The notes under the pieces: model-generated | Database searches by the model: none | Told to the model about the DNA's origin: nothing | Seen by the model: the letters and a program-made list of their open reading frames with translations, nothing else | Shown here: positions 8,051 through 15,335 of the stretch, in pieces | Position numbering within the stretch: position 1 is the stretch's first letter | Layout of the letters: every line of letters begins with the position of its first letter | NCBI GenBank assembly: GCA_031279515.1 | Contig: JAITII010000025.1 | Coordinates: forward strand, 1-38,250 | DNA length: 38,250 bases | Direction of reading: 5' to 3' | Source: Deltaproteobacteria bacterium | GTDB lineage: Bacteria > Desulfobacterota > Desulfarculia > Adiutricales > Adiutricaceae | Made by a program: the position numbers and the translations under genes

Positions 8051-9727
8051 TCACCTTCCAACTGGAAAATAATCACTAAAGGCGGCTATTGCCTCCTTTT
8101 GCCAGGGAAGCTCTGGTAAAGGGAAAAGCCCATATGAATCTATTGGCACTATTAGCTCTCTTGGCTTTAAATAGTCCTTAGGGAAAACCCCTTTCAGGTA
8201 CTCTCTGGCCTGGCCCCCACCTTGGCGGCATCCATTTGGGCAGCTAAAGATTTTAATGTAGTTAAATTCGGCCCCTTTCCCCATGGCATCCAAGAGTTTT
8301 ATTGCTGCCGCCATGCCAAAACACATATTAAGCTCTATCTCCTTACCGCCAAGGCTAATGGGGAGGGTAAAAATACCCTCAGAGATCCCTCCTGGGGCCC
8401 TTCCAGATTCCCCAAGCTGGCTTAAAAAATAAATAGCCTTAGCTAGGTAAAGAATCTCATCTGTGACCACCATGCCATGGCTAGTATCTTCTTTTAGCTC
8501 GCTGGCCCTAAAAGCGCCCCTTGTGGGAATATCCAAGGGACTTAAGGGAAGCTCAGTTAAGTTGAAACTTATGAGCTTAAAGATCCGTATTAGCTCACTG
8601 GTAGTTAGGTTAAAATTTGCCGCTGGCCTCCCATCATTATTTAATAGATGCGCTGCATATTTCTGGGATACGCAGGGGAGAATGGAGCTACTTAGCTCCC
8701 TTTCCCCATTACAAGCTGCAGCCAAAAGCTCCTGGGCCCTGGGTACTTGCGATATTAAAGGTACGGCATTGGGGTAGTATTCCTTAAAAAACCCCATGAT
8801 GGAAAGGGAGCATAAAGATATGACCCCCTCTTTTTTTTCTATCTTTTCTCTAAGGATAAAAGCTTCCCCTAGGGCCGAAAGGCTAAGGAAAAACTCCCTG
8901 GGATAGATGCGGGTAAATCCCAGGCGCCTTAAGGCAGCTGACAAATTTTCTTCCTTTAAAGAGTTTTGCCCATAACCTAAGGCTGCCTCCAAGCCCACAA
9001 GGACCTCTCGGGAAAAGCTTCCGGAAACGGTGATGTCCTCATTGTCCAAGGCCTCTAAAAGGGCCTGGCAATCGTCCTTCTCATATATGGCTCCCACTGG
9101 GCATACGCTTATGCAGCTCCCACAGTATACGCAAGGCCCCTGGGATAAAAGGGTGCGAAAGGGGGCGGCTATCTCATAGTGCCAGCTGCGCTGTGAGGCT
9201 GTTAAAGCCTGTACCTTTAAAATGTTCTGGCAGACTGAAACGCACCTTCCGCACTTGACGCACCTTTCCATGTCCCGCACCAGGGTCTTTCCATCATGAT
9301 AGAGCTGAACCGGCGCCCTTTCTGTAAAGTGGAGCCTAGTTATCCCCAGGTTCAGGGCCAGGGTCTGTAGTTCACAGCCCAGGTTTCTAGGGCACACCAG
9401 GCAGTCATCTGGGTGATTATCCAAAAGTAGTTCCACTATGGTCTTGCGCAAATTGTGCAACTCTAAACTATTTGTCACCACCTTGGCGCCCTCGTAGACC
9501 TCAGTTGCGCAAGCTGGCTTGAGTCTACCTGCCCCATCCAATTCCACCACACAGAGGCGGCATACGGCCCTGGGCAATAGGCCTTTAAAGTTACAGAGGG
9601 TGGGGATCGTGACCCCAGAGGACTTTGCGGCCTCCAAGATAGTGCTTCCAGCCGGCGCTGTAACATTAATATTGTCTATTACTAGGTTTACCCTCTGGGG
9701 CCCATTGGCCCCATGGTGCTCCATCAT
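8051..9727 (-). CDS. hydA: Divergent [FeFe]-hydrogenase-like subunit (HydA homolog)
   Basis: A 558-residue iron-sulfur protein. In order it has an N-terminal [2Fe-2S] domain (C45, C56, C59, C73), a His-Cys3 cluster site (H105, C109, C112, C118), two [4Fe-4S] ferredoxin motifs (C156-C166 and C199-C209) and a hydrogenase large-subunit-like domain. The three H-cluster loops are altered: TSCCP becomes ISLCS (proton-relay Cys becomes Leu, the ligand C306 remains), MPCxxKxxE becomes LPCVSQKYA (C352 remains, the Lys and Glu are lost), and the third loop keeps both cysteines in CPNGCRQGGGQ (C496, C500). It is shorter after the third loop than active enzymes. AGGA lies 7 bases before the second in-frame ATG (9727); an ATG at 9733 also exists. 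It is the last gene of a NuoE-NuoF-HydA operon. H2 catalysis is doubtful; sensing or another electron reaction is possible. Confidence 0.8.
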   Translation of the reverse strand: MMEHHGANGPQRVNLVIDNINVTAPAGSTILEAAKSSGVTIPTLCNFKGLLPRAVCRLCVVELDGAGRLKPACATEVYEGAKVVTNSLELHNLRKTIVELLLDNHPDDCLVCPRNLGCELQTLALNLGITRLHFTERAPVQLYHDGKTLVRDMERCVKCGRCVSVCQNILKVQALTASQRSWHYEIAAPFRTLLSQGPCVYCGSCISVCPVGAIYEKDDCQALLEALDNEDITVSGSFSREVLVGLEAALGYGQNSLKEENLSAALRRLGFTRIYPREFFLSLSALGEAFILREKIEKKEGVISLCSLSIMGFFKEYYPNAVPLISQVPRAQELLAAACNGERELSSSILPCVSQKYAAHLLNNDGRPAANFNLTTSELIRIFKLISFNLTELPLSPLDIPTRGAFRASELKEDTSHGMVVTDEILYLAKAIYFLSQLGESGRAPGGISEGIFTLPISLGGKEIELNMCFGMAAAIKLLDAMGKGAEFNYIKIFSCPNGCRQGGGQAREYLKGVFPKDYLKPRELIVPIDSYGLFPLPELPWQKEAIAAFSDYFPVGR

Positions 9728-9742
9728 ACGCATATCCTGTTA

Positions 9743-11005
9743 TTAAGCTGCAAATGAGCCTTTTTTTATTAGGCATTCTGGAAATTCCTTAAAGGCGCTA
9801 AGTAATGCCACAGGAACTGATTGGCCTAGGCCGCAAAAGGAGGCTCTCCGCATCACATTTAAAAGCCTTTTAAGGTCTTGGATTTCCCTTTGCCCCATCT
9901 TTCCCTCGGACAACATTAATAGATATCTAAGTACCCTTTTGCCGCCCTCCCTACAGGGTACGCATTTGCCGCAGGACTCGTGGATAAAGAACTGGATGAC
10001 GCTTTTTAGATACTCTAAGACGGAAACGGAATCATTTAAGACAACTATGGCACCAGATCCCACTGAGAGGCCATTTTTACGCAAGTCTGTGTAACTATAG
10101 GTAATGTCTAAGCCCTTTTCTGAGACTATGGGGCCGCTCTGGCCGCCCAAGTGGGCAAACTTGAATCTGCCCCCCTTTACCCCGCCCCCCAATTCGGGGT
10201 CAAAGATAGCCTCCCTTAAGCTAATCTTTCCCAAGGGCACCTCGTAGATCCCAGGACGCATGGAGTGTCCAGATAGGCAGATGAGTTTGGTGCCCCCGCT
10301 TTCCGGGTGACCCAAAGACAAAAACTCCTTTCCACCCATAAGAACTATTGAGGGGATGCAGGAAAAGGACTCTACATTATTTACCAGGGTGGGCTTAAGA
10401 AAGAGCCCCACTTCCGCCAGATGTGGCGGCTTTATCCTAGGTCGTCCCACGGTGCCTTGGGTGGAGTTTAAAAGAGCAGAATTTTCCCCGCATACATAGG
10501 CCCCTGCCCCTGAGACTATCTCTATATCAAAGGAAAAGTTACTCCCCAAGATACTTTCGCCCAATAAGTTATGCTCTCTAGCACTTTGGAGGGCCTTTAC
10601 CATCCTCTTTTGGATAGCCCTGTATTCCCCGCGCACGTAGATGTAGCCTTTCTGAGCCGAAAAGACGTAAGCGGCTATGGTCATGCCTTCTATGAGGCGC
10701 AAGGGCACCTTATCCAAGATGAGCTTGTCTTTAAAGGTACCTGGCTCACCCTCATCGGCATTGCAAACTATATATTTGGGATTCTCTGGGATATCTAAAA
10801 GTTGGGCCCACTTTTTCCCCGCCGGGTAAGCGGCACCTCCCCTTCCCAAAAGCTTTGCCTCCAGGACCTCGGCTATTATCTCTTTGGGTCCCATACCCAT
10901 GGCCTTTTCCAAGGCCTTATAGCCTCCCAAGGCCTGGTAATCTTCCACGTTCGCACTGCGAACGTGGCCTGCCCCCAGGCTAATAAGCTCCTTTAACTTG
11001 GACAT
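9743..11005 (-). CDS. hydB: NADH-binding flavoprotein subunit (NuoF/HydB-like)
   Basis: A 420-residue NuoF-type subunit that carries FMN, NAD(H) and one [4Fe-4S] cluster, passing electrons between NADH and its partner iron-sulfur subunits. It has the NADH-binding GRGGAAYPAG (54-63), CNADEGEPGTFKDK (81-94), the FMN region GAGAYVCGEN, and cluster cysteines C345, C348, C351 and C391. It lacks the N-terminal thioredoxin-like and C-terminal ferredoxin domains of long HydB proteins and so resembles plain NuoF. The usual CGEETALL reads CGENSALL, changing a conserved Glu near the nicotinamide site. The start overlaps the end of the NuoE-like gene by 13 bases, and the stop is 15 bases before the HydA-like start, indicating one operon. 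Confidence 0.88.
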   Translation of the reverse strand: MSKLKELISLGAGHVRSANVEDYQALGGYKALEKAMGMGPKEIIAEVLEAKLLGRGGAAYPAGKKWAQLLDIPENPKYIVCNADEGEPGTFKDKLILDKVPLRLIEGMTIAAYVFSAQKGYIYVRGEYRAIQKRMVKALQSAREHNLLGESILGSNFSFDIEIVSGAGAYVCGENSALLNSTQGTVGRPRIKPPHLAEVGLFLKPTLVNNVESFSCIPSIVLMGGKEFLSLGHPESGGTKLICLSGHSMRPGIYEVPLGKISLREAIFDPELGGGVKGGRFKFAHLGGQSGPIVSEKGLDITYSYTDLRKNGLSVGSGAIVVLNDSVSVLEYLKSVIQFFIHESCGKCVPCREGGKRVLRYLLMLSEGKMGQREIQDLKRLLNVMRRASFCGLGQSVPVALLSAFKEFPECLIKKGSFAA

Positions 11006-11502
11006 AGGAACTTCTCTCTAGCTGCCCTATTGTCATCGCGAAAGCTTTTCAGAAGCTCTAGAGCACTATCGCGCAAAAGCCCCCCAAAGACCTCATCTCC
11101 TATTTTGACAGTAGGGCTCGATGAACAAGCCCCCACGCAGCTGGTACGGGACAGGGTAAAGAGCCCGTCTTCGGAAGTCTCTCCCACCTTAAGCTTTAAA
11201 GCCTCCTCCAACCAACTTACTAGCTCTTCGCTCCCTGTGAACCTACAGGGTCCGCTCTGGCAGACCTCCACCACGTACCTCCCCCTGGGAGTGGTGGAAA
11301 ACATACTATAGAAGGTCAAGATTTCATAGATGCGGGTCAAGGGCACCTTTAAGACCTTGGAAGTAAGTTTCGACCAAGAGCTCGATACAAAGTTGCGCCC
11401 AGAGGCCTCCTGGATATCCAAAAGCACATTTATCAGCTGTTGCGGGTCCTTACCATAGGATTCCAGGATGCTAAGGACCTTTTTTTCGTCTAGCTCGGGC
11501 AT
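10993..11502 (-). CDS. hydC: [2Fe-2S] thioredoxin-like subunit (NuoE/HydC-like)
   Basis: A 169-residue NuoE-type subunit that carries a single [2Fe-2S] cluster and works with the NuoF-like subunit. The four ligands follow the family pattern: C81 and C86 (CQSGPC) and C122 and C126 (CVGAC). The N-terminal helical part (LINVLLDIQEASG...) and IYEILTFYSMF match NuoE. It is the first gene of the minus-strand operon; GAGGT sits 4 bases before the ATG. The order NuoE, NuoF, HydA equals that of trimeric electron-bifurcating hydrogenases such as HydCBA and the Desulfovibrio Hnd enzyme, but no separate HndB-like gene is present. Confidence 0.9.
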   Translation of the reverse strand: MPELDEKKVLSILESYGKDPQQLINVLLDIQEASGRNFVSSSWSKLTSKVLKVPLTRIYEILTFYSMFSTTPRGRYVVEVCQSGPCRFTGSEELVSWLEEALKLKVGETSEDGLFTLSRTSCVGACSSSPTVKIGDEVFGGLLRDSALELLKSFRDDNRAAREKFLCPS

Positions 11503-11572
11503 GCTACCTCAAAAATATTGGCTTAAACTATTAATCTTTAAAACAAAGCTTATGCCCCAAGAAGGCGTGGAA

Positions 11573-11590
11573 GCTATAGTCCACTATAGC
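11573..11590. promoter_or_regulatory. Perfect palindrome, possible operator of the hydrogenase-like operon
   Basis: GCTATAGTCCACTATAGC is an 8-bp inverted repeat with a 2-base centre. It starts directly downstream of the candidate -10 box at 11591-11596 (minus strand), where a repressor would block initiation. No regulator gene is adjacent. Confidence 0.4.
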
Positions 11591-11618
11591 ATAATACCGG
11601 TCCCATTAAATGCCACAA
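11591..11618 (-). promoter_or_regulatory. Possible promoter of the hydrogenase-like operon
   Basis: Read on the minus strand, TTGTGG (11613-11618) and TATTAT (11591-11596) are 16 bases apart. The -10 differs from consensus at one position; the -35 is weak. The leader to the ATG would be about 80 bases. Confidence 0.3.
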
Positions 11619-11766
11619 GCTATGGTGGTGGAAACAAGGGGTTTCCTTGGAGGTGGGCAAGAGGAGGGCTTATAAATACAAAAAGAGGATTTCAAGAGCC
11701 CATGGCGGGATTCACCAAAAGCTGGAGTTTACCTTTTGGTTACTAAAGGCATTCGGGCCCAAGGAC

Positions 11767-11813
11767 AAAAAAAGGGCCCACTGGTAAGGCATAGAGCATT
11801 ACCCAGTGGGCCC
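11767..11813 (-). terminator. Rho-independent terminator of the H1-like gene
   Basis: GGGCCCACTGG.TAA pairs with TTACCCAGTGGGCCC (one bulged base), a strong 14-pair stem with an 11-base loop. On the minus strand it is followed by seven T residues (11767-11773). It lies 80 bases after the H1-like stop codon. Confidence 0.75.
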
Positions 11814-11892
11814 GCAGTTAAACGGTTAATAATGTTTGAAACAAAAGGGCTTAAGTTTTTTTTGAAAAAAGAAGCTTAAGTCCTTTAGGCTT

Positions 11893-12303
11893 TTACTTAA
11901 TCAGCTTTTTTCCCGCAACTCCTTTAGCCACAACCTTTTTTACCTTGGAAGGCTCCTTGGCTACCTTTGGCTTAGTCTTGGGCGGAGCCTTGGTCGGGGC
12001 CTTGGGGGTGGCGGCTGGCTTTTCAACCGGGGACTTCACCTTGGTTTCCGCCTTGGCCTTGGGGGCAGCCGGCTTCTTGACAGCTGGTACCTTCTCGGCC
12101 TTGGGGGCTATGGGCTTTTTGGCTCCGCTACCGCAAGGGGCCCTCTTGGTTTTCACCGGGGCGGCCTTGGGGGCTTTTTCAGGAGCTTTCTCCGCTACAG
12201 GCTTAGTCTTAGCGGCTTTGGGGGTTTTAACCTCTGCTTCCTTGCTTGCTGCAGTTTTGGTAGCAGTGGTTTTGGTCTTGGTGCTTTTAGCTGCTGTTGC
12301 CAT
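11893..12303 (-). CDS. Histone H1-like lysine/alanine/proline-rich protein
   Basis: A 136-residue, strongly basic protein made almost only of Lys, Ala, Pro, Thr and Val, with repeated KPA, KAP and KTK segments. It resembles the eukaryotic H1 C-terminal tail and bacterial H1-like nucleoid proteins, which bind DNA without sequence preference and compact it. There is no folded domain; a single CGSG sequence breaks the pattern around residue 58. AGGAGAG sits 6-7 bases before the ATG. It is a single-gene transcript with its own probable promoter and a strong terminator. Low-complexity genes like this vary in length between strains. Confidence 0.75.
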   Translation of the reverse strand: MATAAKSTKTKTTATKTAASKEAEVKTPKAAKTKPVAEKAPEKAPKAAPVKTKRAPCGSGAKKPIAPKAEKVPAVKKPAAPKAKAETKVKSPVEKPAATPKAPTKAPPKTKPKVAKEPSKVKKVVAKGVAGKKLIK

Positions 12304-12344
12304 AATTTCTCTCCTAACAGAAAAAATTTTTTAAAGGCTGAATT

Positions 12345-12372
12345 ATCTTAGCACCCTTGAAAAAAATTACAA
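12345..12372 (-). promoter_or_regulatory. Possible promoter of the H1-like gene
   Basis: On the minus strand TTGTAA (12367-12372) and TAAGAT (12345-12350) are 16 bases apart, each matching consensus at four of six positions. This gives a leader of about 35 bases. Confidence 0.3.
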
Positions 12373-12906
12373 TAGTTTTTACACCTAATTTGGCTAAATC
12401 TTAAAAAAAAATTTTAACACCTTCCCTATTTTTTGTATTACCACCCAATTGCCCACAGATATGAACTCTAGGAGTTAATAAAAAAACTAATGATTTCAAT
12501 AGTTTAGCCCTAAGGCCCCCCTTTGGACCCCTCTTAGAGCACAAATTCTGCCTTTTAAAAAAATTTTGCCTGCCCCCCAAAATTTTCTAAAAAAAAGCCC
12601 TCCAGGGGAAAAATTTTAGCTCTTTTGGGCAAGAAATTTCCTTTTCTCAGCCTTATGCCTCAAAGCTAATCACACAAACCAATAAGCAGTATAGCTTTCC
12701 GCTTTTTTCCTATCTCAATTGCATACTGTATATACATTTGCCTGATTTAAAGATCTAAAAGCTTTATTTGGCGCCATTTCTATGTCCCCCCAGAGTGCCT
12801 TAGGTCACCTTGGCCTAGATTAAGACAAATCCTAAGGTCTTTTTTTGGGGCTAGCTATGCTCTGAGCCCAGGGTAAATCTCTGGATAGGGCCTTGGATCT
12901 AAGCTT

Positions 12907-13052
12907 GGATCCGTCTTCGAATAGGGATATGGCCCCTGGCAATGGATCCGTCTCTGGATAGGGATTTAGGGTCCTGCGATGGATCCGTCTCTGGATAGGG
13001 TTTTGGGTCCTGCGATGGATCCGTCTCTGGATAGGGCTATGGGTCTGGCAAT
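12907..13052. repeat. Four tandem copies of a 36-37-bp repeat upstream of tamA
   Basis: Units start at 12907, 12944, 12981 and 13017. Each begins GGATCCGTCT, continues with a variant of CTGGATAGGG and ends in GCGAT or GCAAT. A degenerate fifth unit precedes them at about 12870-12906. Unit lengths of 37, 37, 36 and 36 do not keep a reading frame, so they are not coding. Confidence 0.85.
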
Positions 13053-13244
13053 GGGCCCTGGCGATGGGCCTAATATGGAGCCTTTCTTGACCTATTCTTG
13101 ACCTATTATTAAATTTCCTTCTAAATATGCTATACTTTTTGGGTGTTGTCTTTCAAAATAAAGAGCCATTCCTGGTGCTAAGGGGCACAAGCTTGCCCAA
13201 AAAACCCCTTTTCTAAAGGGATCCAAAAGTCCCGGAGCGTGCCA

Positions 13245-15335
13245 TTGTTCCAAAGGCCCCTAAAAACTGAAAGCGCCAAGGCCCTAGAGGCCTTTTTCCC
13301 TTTTGTGAAAAGGGAAAAAGGCCCTAAGACTCATGGCACAAAGAAAGGGGCTGGAACCACAATAAATAGGTACCAAAAATTCATAGGCCTTGCTCTTCTC
13401 GCCCTCTTGGCTTTTTTTACCCTCAGCGCTTGCTCCTCGTCTGGCTTAAATGATTACCCCCGCCTCACGCCGGATTCCAATAGGGCAGCCGAGGCTGAAG
13501 CACTTTTAAGAAGCGACCCCCAAGGCCCTATTCCCAAACCCCAGTTGCCTCAAAGACTTTTGGCCCGCGCCGTGTCTTTAGCCAGGGATACTGCCTTGAG
13601 GGCTCAAAGACTTGAATACGTGGTTCATACCTCAAGTGACCAATTGCCTGATGCTAAGACCCTCTTTGAAGAGACAGCTGAACTTTACACCCTCCAAGAC
13701 AAACCCCTGTACTCCAGGATGACCCTCAACCGAAGACTGCAGAGCTCAATAGGTACTGGCCAGGACATCTTAAAATCCATGGGTTACTACGACGGAGAAG
13801 TAAAGTCCAATGTAGAATTTGGGGAAGCTGAACAAACTGTGATAACTATAGAGTTTATTCCCAATACCCAGTACAAAATAGGCGAAATAAAGGTGCTCTT
13901 TTCAGGACCTCCCGATGCCCTGGAAGACGTGCCAGTCTCCCCACCGGAAGTAAGCTTAACCCCCCTAAAGATTAAAAAAGGCGATCCTGCTCTGGCAGCT
14001 CCTATCCTCCAGGCAGTGGATTTGCTCCCCGACTATCTGGCTACCAGAGGCTATCCCTTTGCCGAGGTCACGGGTACCCGCTACTTTTTATCTCCCGCAG
14101 ATAAGCTCTTAGACATGGAGATAACGGTGTACCCTGGTGATTTCGCCCGCATGGGTGAGCTGGTCATCACAGGCGACAACCCCGTACGAGTAGAATTTAT
14201 TCAGAACCTAGTAAGCTGGAAACAGGGGGATACCTGGAATCAGGACGCGATAAACAGCTTCCGGGATTCCCTCTTCCAAAAGGGCCTTTTTAATTCCATT
14301 GACGTGTCGGTGGGTACCCAGGTGAAGGATAATAATGTAAGGGATATAATCTTAAAGGTGGAAAGGGCCCCGCCCCGTACTGTGAGCGGATCTTTAAACT
14401 TTGATTCGGACTTTGGCCCTGGGGCAGAGCTGGCCTGGGAACACCGCAACCTCTCCGGCTGGGGTGACGATTTTAAGGTAGAGATACCCATTTGGAAGGA
14501 CCTGCAGCAATTAGGGGTACAATATACCCGCCCCTACTTCCTCTCTAAAAAGCAGACCTTTTTGGCCAGCGCCGCACTCTTGCGTGAAAAAACAGACTCC
14601 TATGAGCTAAAGTCCTTATCCCTCCAGGGGGGCATAGAAAGGCAATTATCTAGGCATCTAGCAGGAAAGCTCATGGTGAGCCTGGAACGCGGCAAGCTAA
14701 ATGAGTTCTTCAGGGAAGAACAGGACTATAATGTCGTAGGTTTTCCCTTGACCTTAGATTGGAACTGGTCGGATAGCTTTCTGGACCCCACAGAAGGCCA
14801 CAGGCTGCGCATCCTTTTTTCTCCCTATTATGGCCATTATTATACTGACTTTAATATCATCAAGACTAGGGTAGACGGGTACCAATACTTTTCCCTAAAG
14901 GAAAACAAGACTTTAATCCTGGCCCTAAGGCTGTCATTGGGTTACATAGCTGGAGCCAGTACCGCTAATCTTCCCGCCTCCTTGAGGTTTTTTTCCGGAG
15001 GCGGGGGCTCCATCAGGGGTTTTCGTTACCAGTCCATAGGTCCCAAAAACGCAAAAGGTAAGCCCGCTGGCGGCAACTTTTTAAATGAGTTCTCATCAGA
15101 ACTAAGGTGGCGCTTTAGAGAGTCCATGGGCCTAGTCTTCTTTATAGATGGAGGTAACCTATACGATAAGGTGGATTTCAGCGAATTAGGCAAAAAATTT
15201 CTCTGGGGCGGAGGCATAGGCTTTCGCTACTACACCTCCATGGGACCCTTTCGCCTGGATGTGGCTACCCCCTTAAACCCCAGGGAAGGTGACTCCAAGT
15301 TCCAAATCTACATAAGCTTAGGGCAGAGCTTCTGA
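13245..15335 (+). CDS. tamA: TamA/BamA-family outer-membrane assembly protein with a lipobox
   Basis: An Omp85-family protein of about 696 residues that, with TamB, helps insert proteins or move lipids to the outer membrane. After the N-terminus comes a hydrophobic segment ending in the lipobox LSAC (C63), unusual for TamA. POTRA-like repeats occupy roughly residues 100-395. A 16-strand-type barrel follows to the C-terminus, with the family signature GGGGSIRGFRY and a final aromatic residue (SLGQSF). Start choice is uncertain: TTG 13245 has GGAG 7 bases before it, GTG 13239 is too close to that GGAG, and GTG 13305 lies inside a hairpin loop. It overlaps tamB by one base (TGATG), so the two are cotranscribed. 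Confidence 0.85.
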   Translation: MFQRPLKTESAKALEAFFPFVKREKGPKTHGTKKGAGTTINRYQKFIGLALLALLAFFTLSACSSSGLNDYPRLTPDSNRAAEAEALLRSDPQGPIPKPQLPQRLLARAVSLARDTALRAQRLEYVVHTSSDQLPDAKTLFEETAELYTLQDKPLYSRMTLNRRLQSSIGTGQDILKSMGYYDGEVKSNVEFGEAEQTVITIEFIPNTQYKIGEIKVLFSGPPDALEDVPVSPPEVSLTPLKIKKGDPALAAPILQAVDLLPDYLATRGYPFAEVTGTRYFLSPADKLLDMEITVYPGDFARMGELVITGDNPVRVEFIQNLVSWKQGDTWNQDAINSFRDSLFQKGLFNSIDVSVGTQVKDNNVRDIILKVERAPPRTVSGSLNFDSDFGPGAELAWEHRNLSGWGDDFKVEIPIWKDLQQLGVQYTRPYFLSKKQTFLASAALLREKTDSYELKSLSLQGGIERQLSRHLAGKLMVSLERGKLNEFFREEQDYNVVGFPLTLDWNWSDSFLDPTEGHRLRILFSPYYGHYYTDFNIIKTRVDGYQYFSLKENKTLILALRLSLGYIAGASTANLPASLRFFSGGGGSIRGFRYQSIGPKNAKGKPAGGNFLNEFSSELRWRFRESMGLVFFIDGGNLYDKVDFSELGKKFLWGGGIGFRYYTSMGPFRLDVATPLNPREGDSKFQIYISLGQSF
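13289..13323 (+). other. Perfect 16-bp-stem hairpin inside the tamA 5' end
   Basis: GGCCTTTTTCCCTTTT at 13289-13304 is followed by GTG and then its exact reverse complement at 13308-13323. The GTG loop is in frame with tamA and could be an alternative start codon. The DNA encodes the FFPFVKREKG region, upstream of the signal peptide. Confidence 0.85.

Larger units (their letters stand above)
11503..11892. other. Intergenic stretch with hydrogenase promoter region and a terminator
   Basis: About 390 bases between the hydrogenase-like operon and the H1-like gene, both on the minus strand. It holds a possible promoter with a palindrome (11573-11618) and the hairpin terminator of the H1-like gene (11767-11813). 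A 92-codon plus-strand frame overlapping the operon start has no ribosome site and is not a gene. Confidence 0.45.
12304..13244. other. Long intergenic stretch with short tandem repeats
   Basis: About 940 bases between the divergent H1-like gene and tamA. The first half is A/T-run rich. The second half holds four 36-37-bp tandem repeats (12907-13052) and a doubled 11-bp TTCTTGACCTA (13085-13106) upstream of a TATACT at 13131. No coding frame is convincing. Confidence 0.5.

Noticed and set aside
11945..12334. 129-codon hydrophobic plus-strand frame over the H1-like gene
   Set aside because: Complement of Lys/Ala/Pro codons naturally gives Gly/Leu/Phe/Ala; the minus strand has the ribosome site, promoter and terminator.
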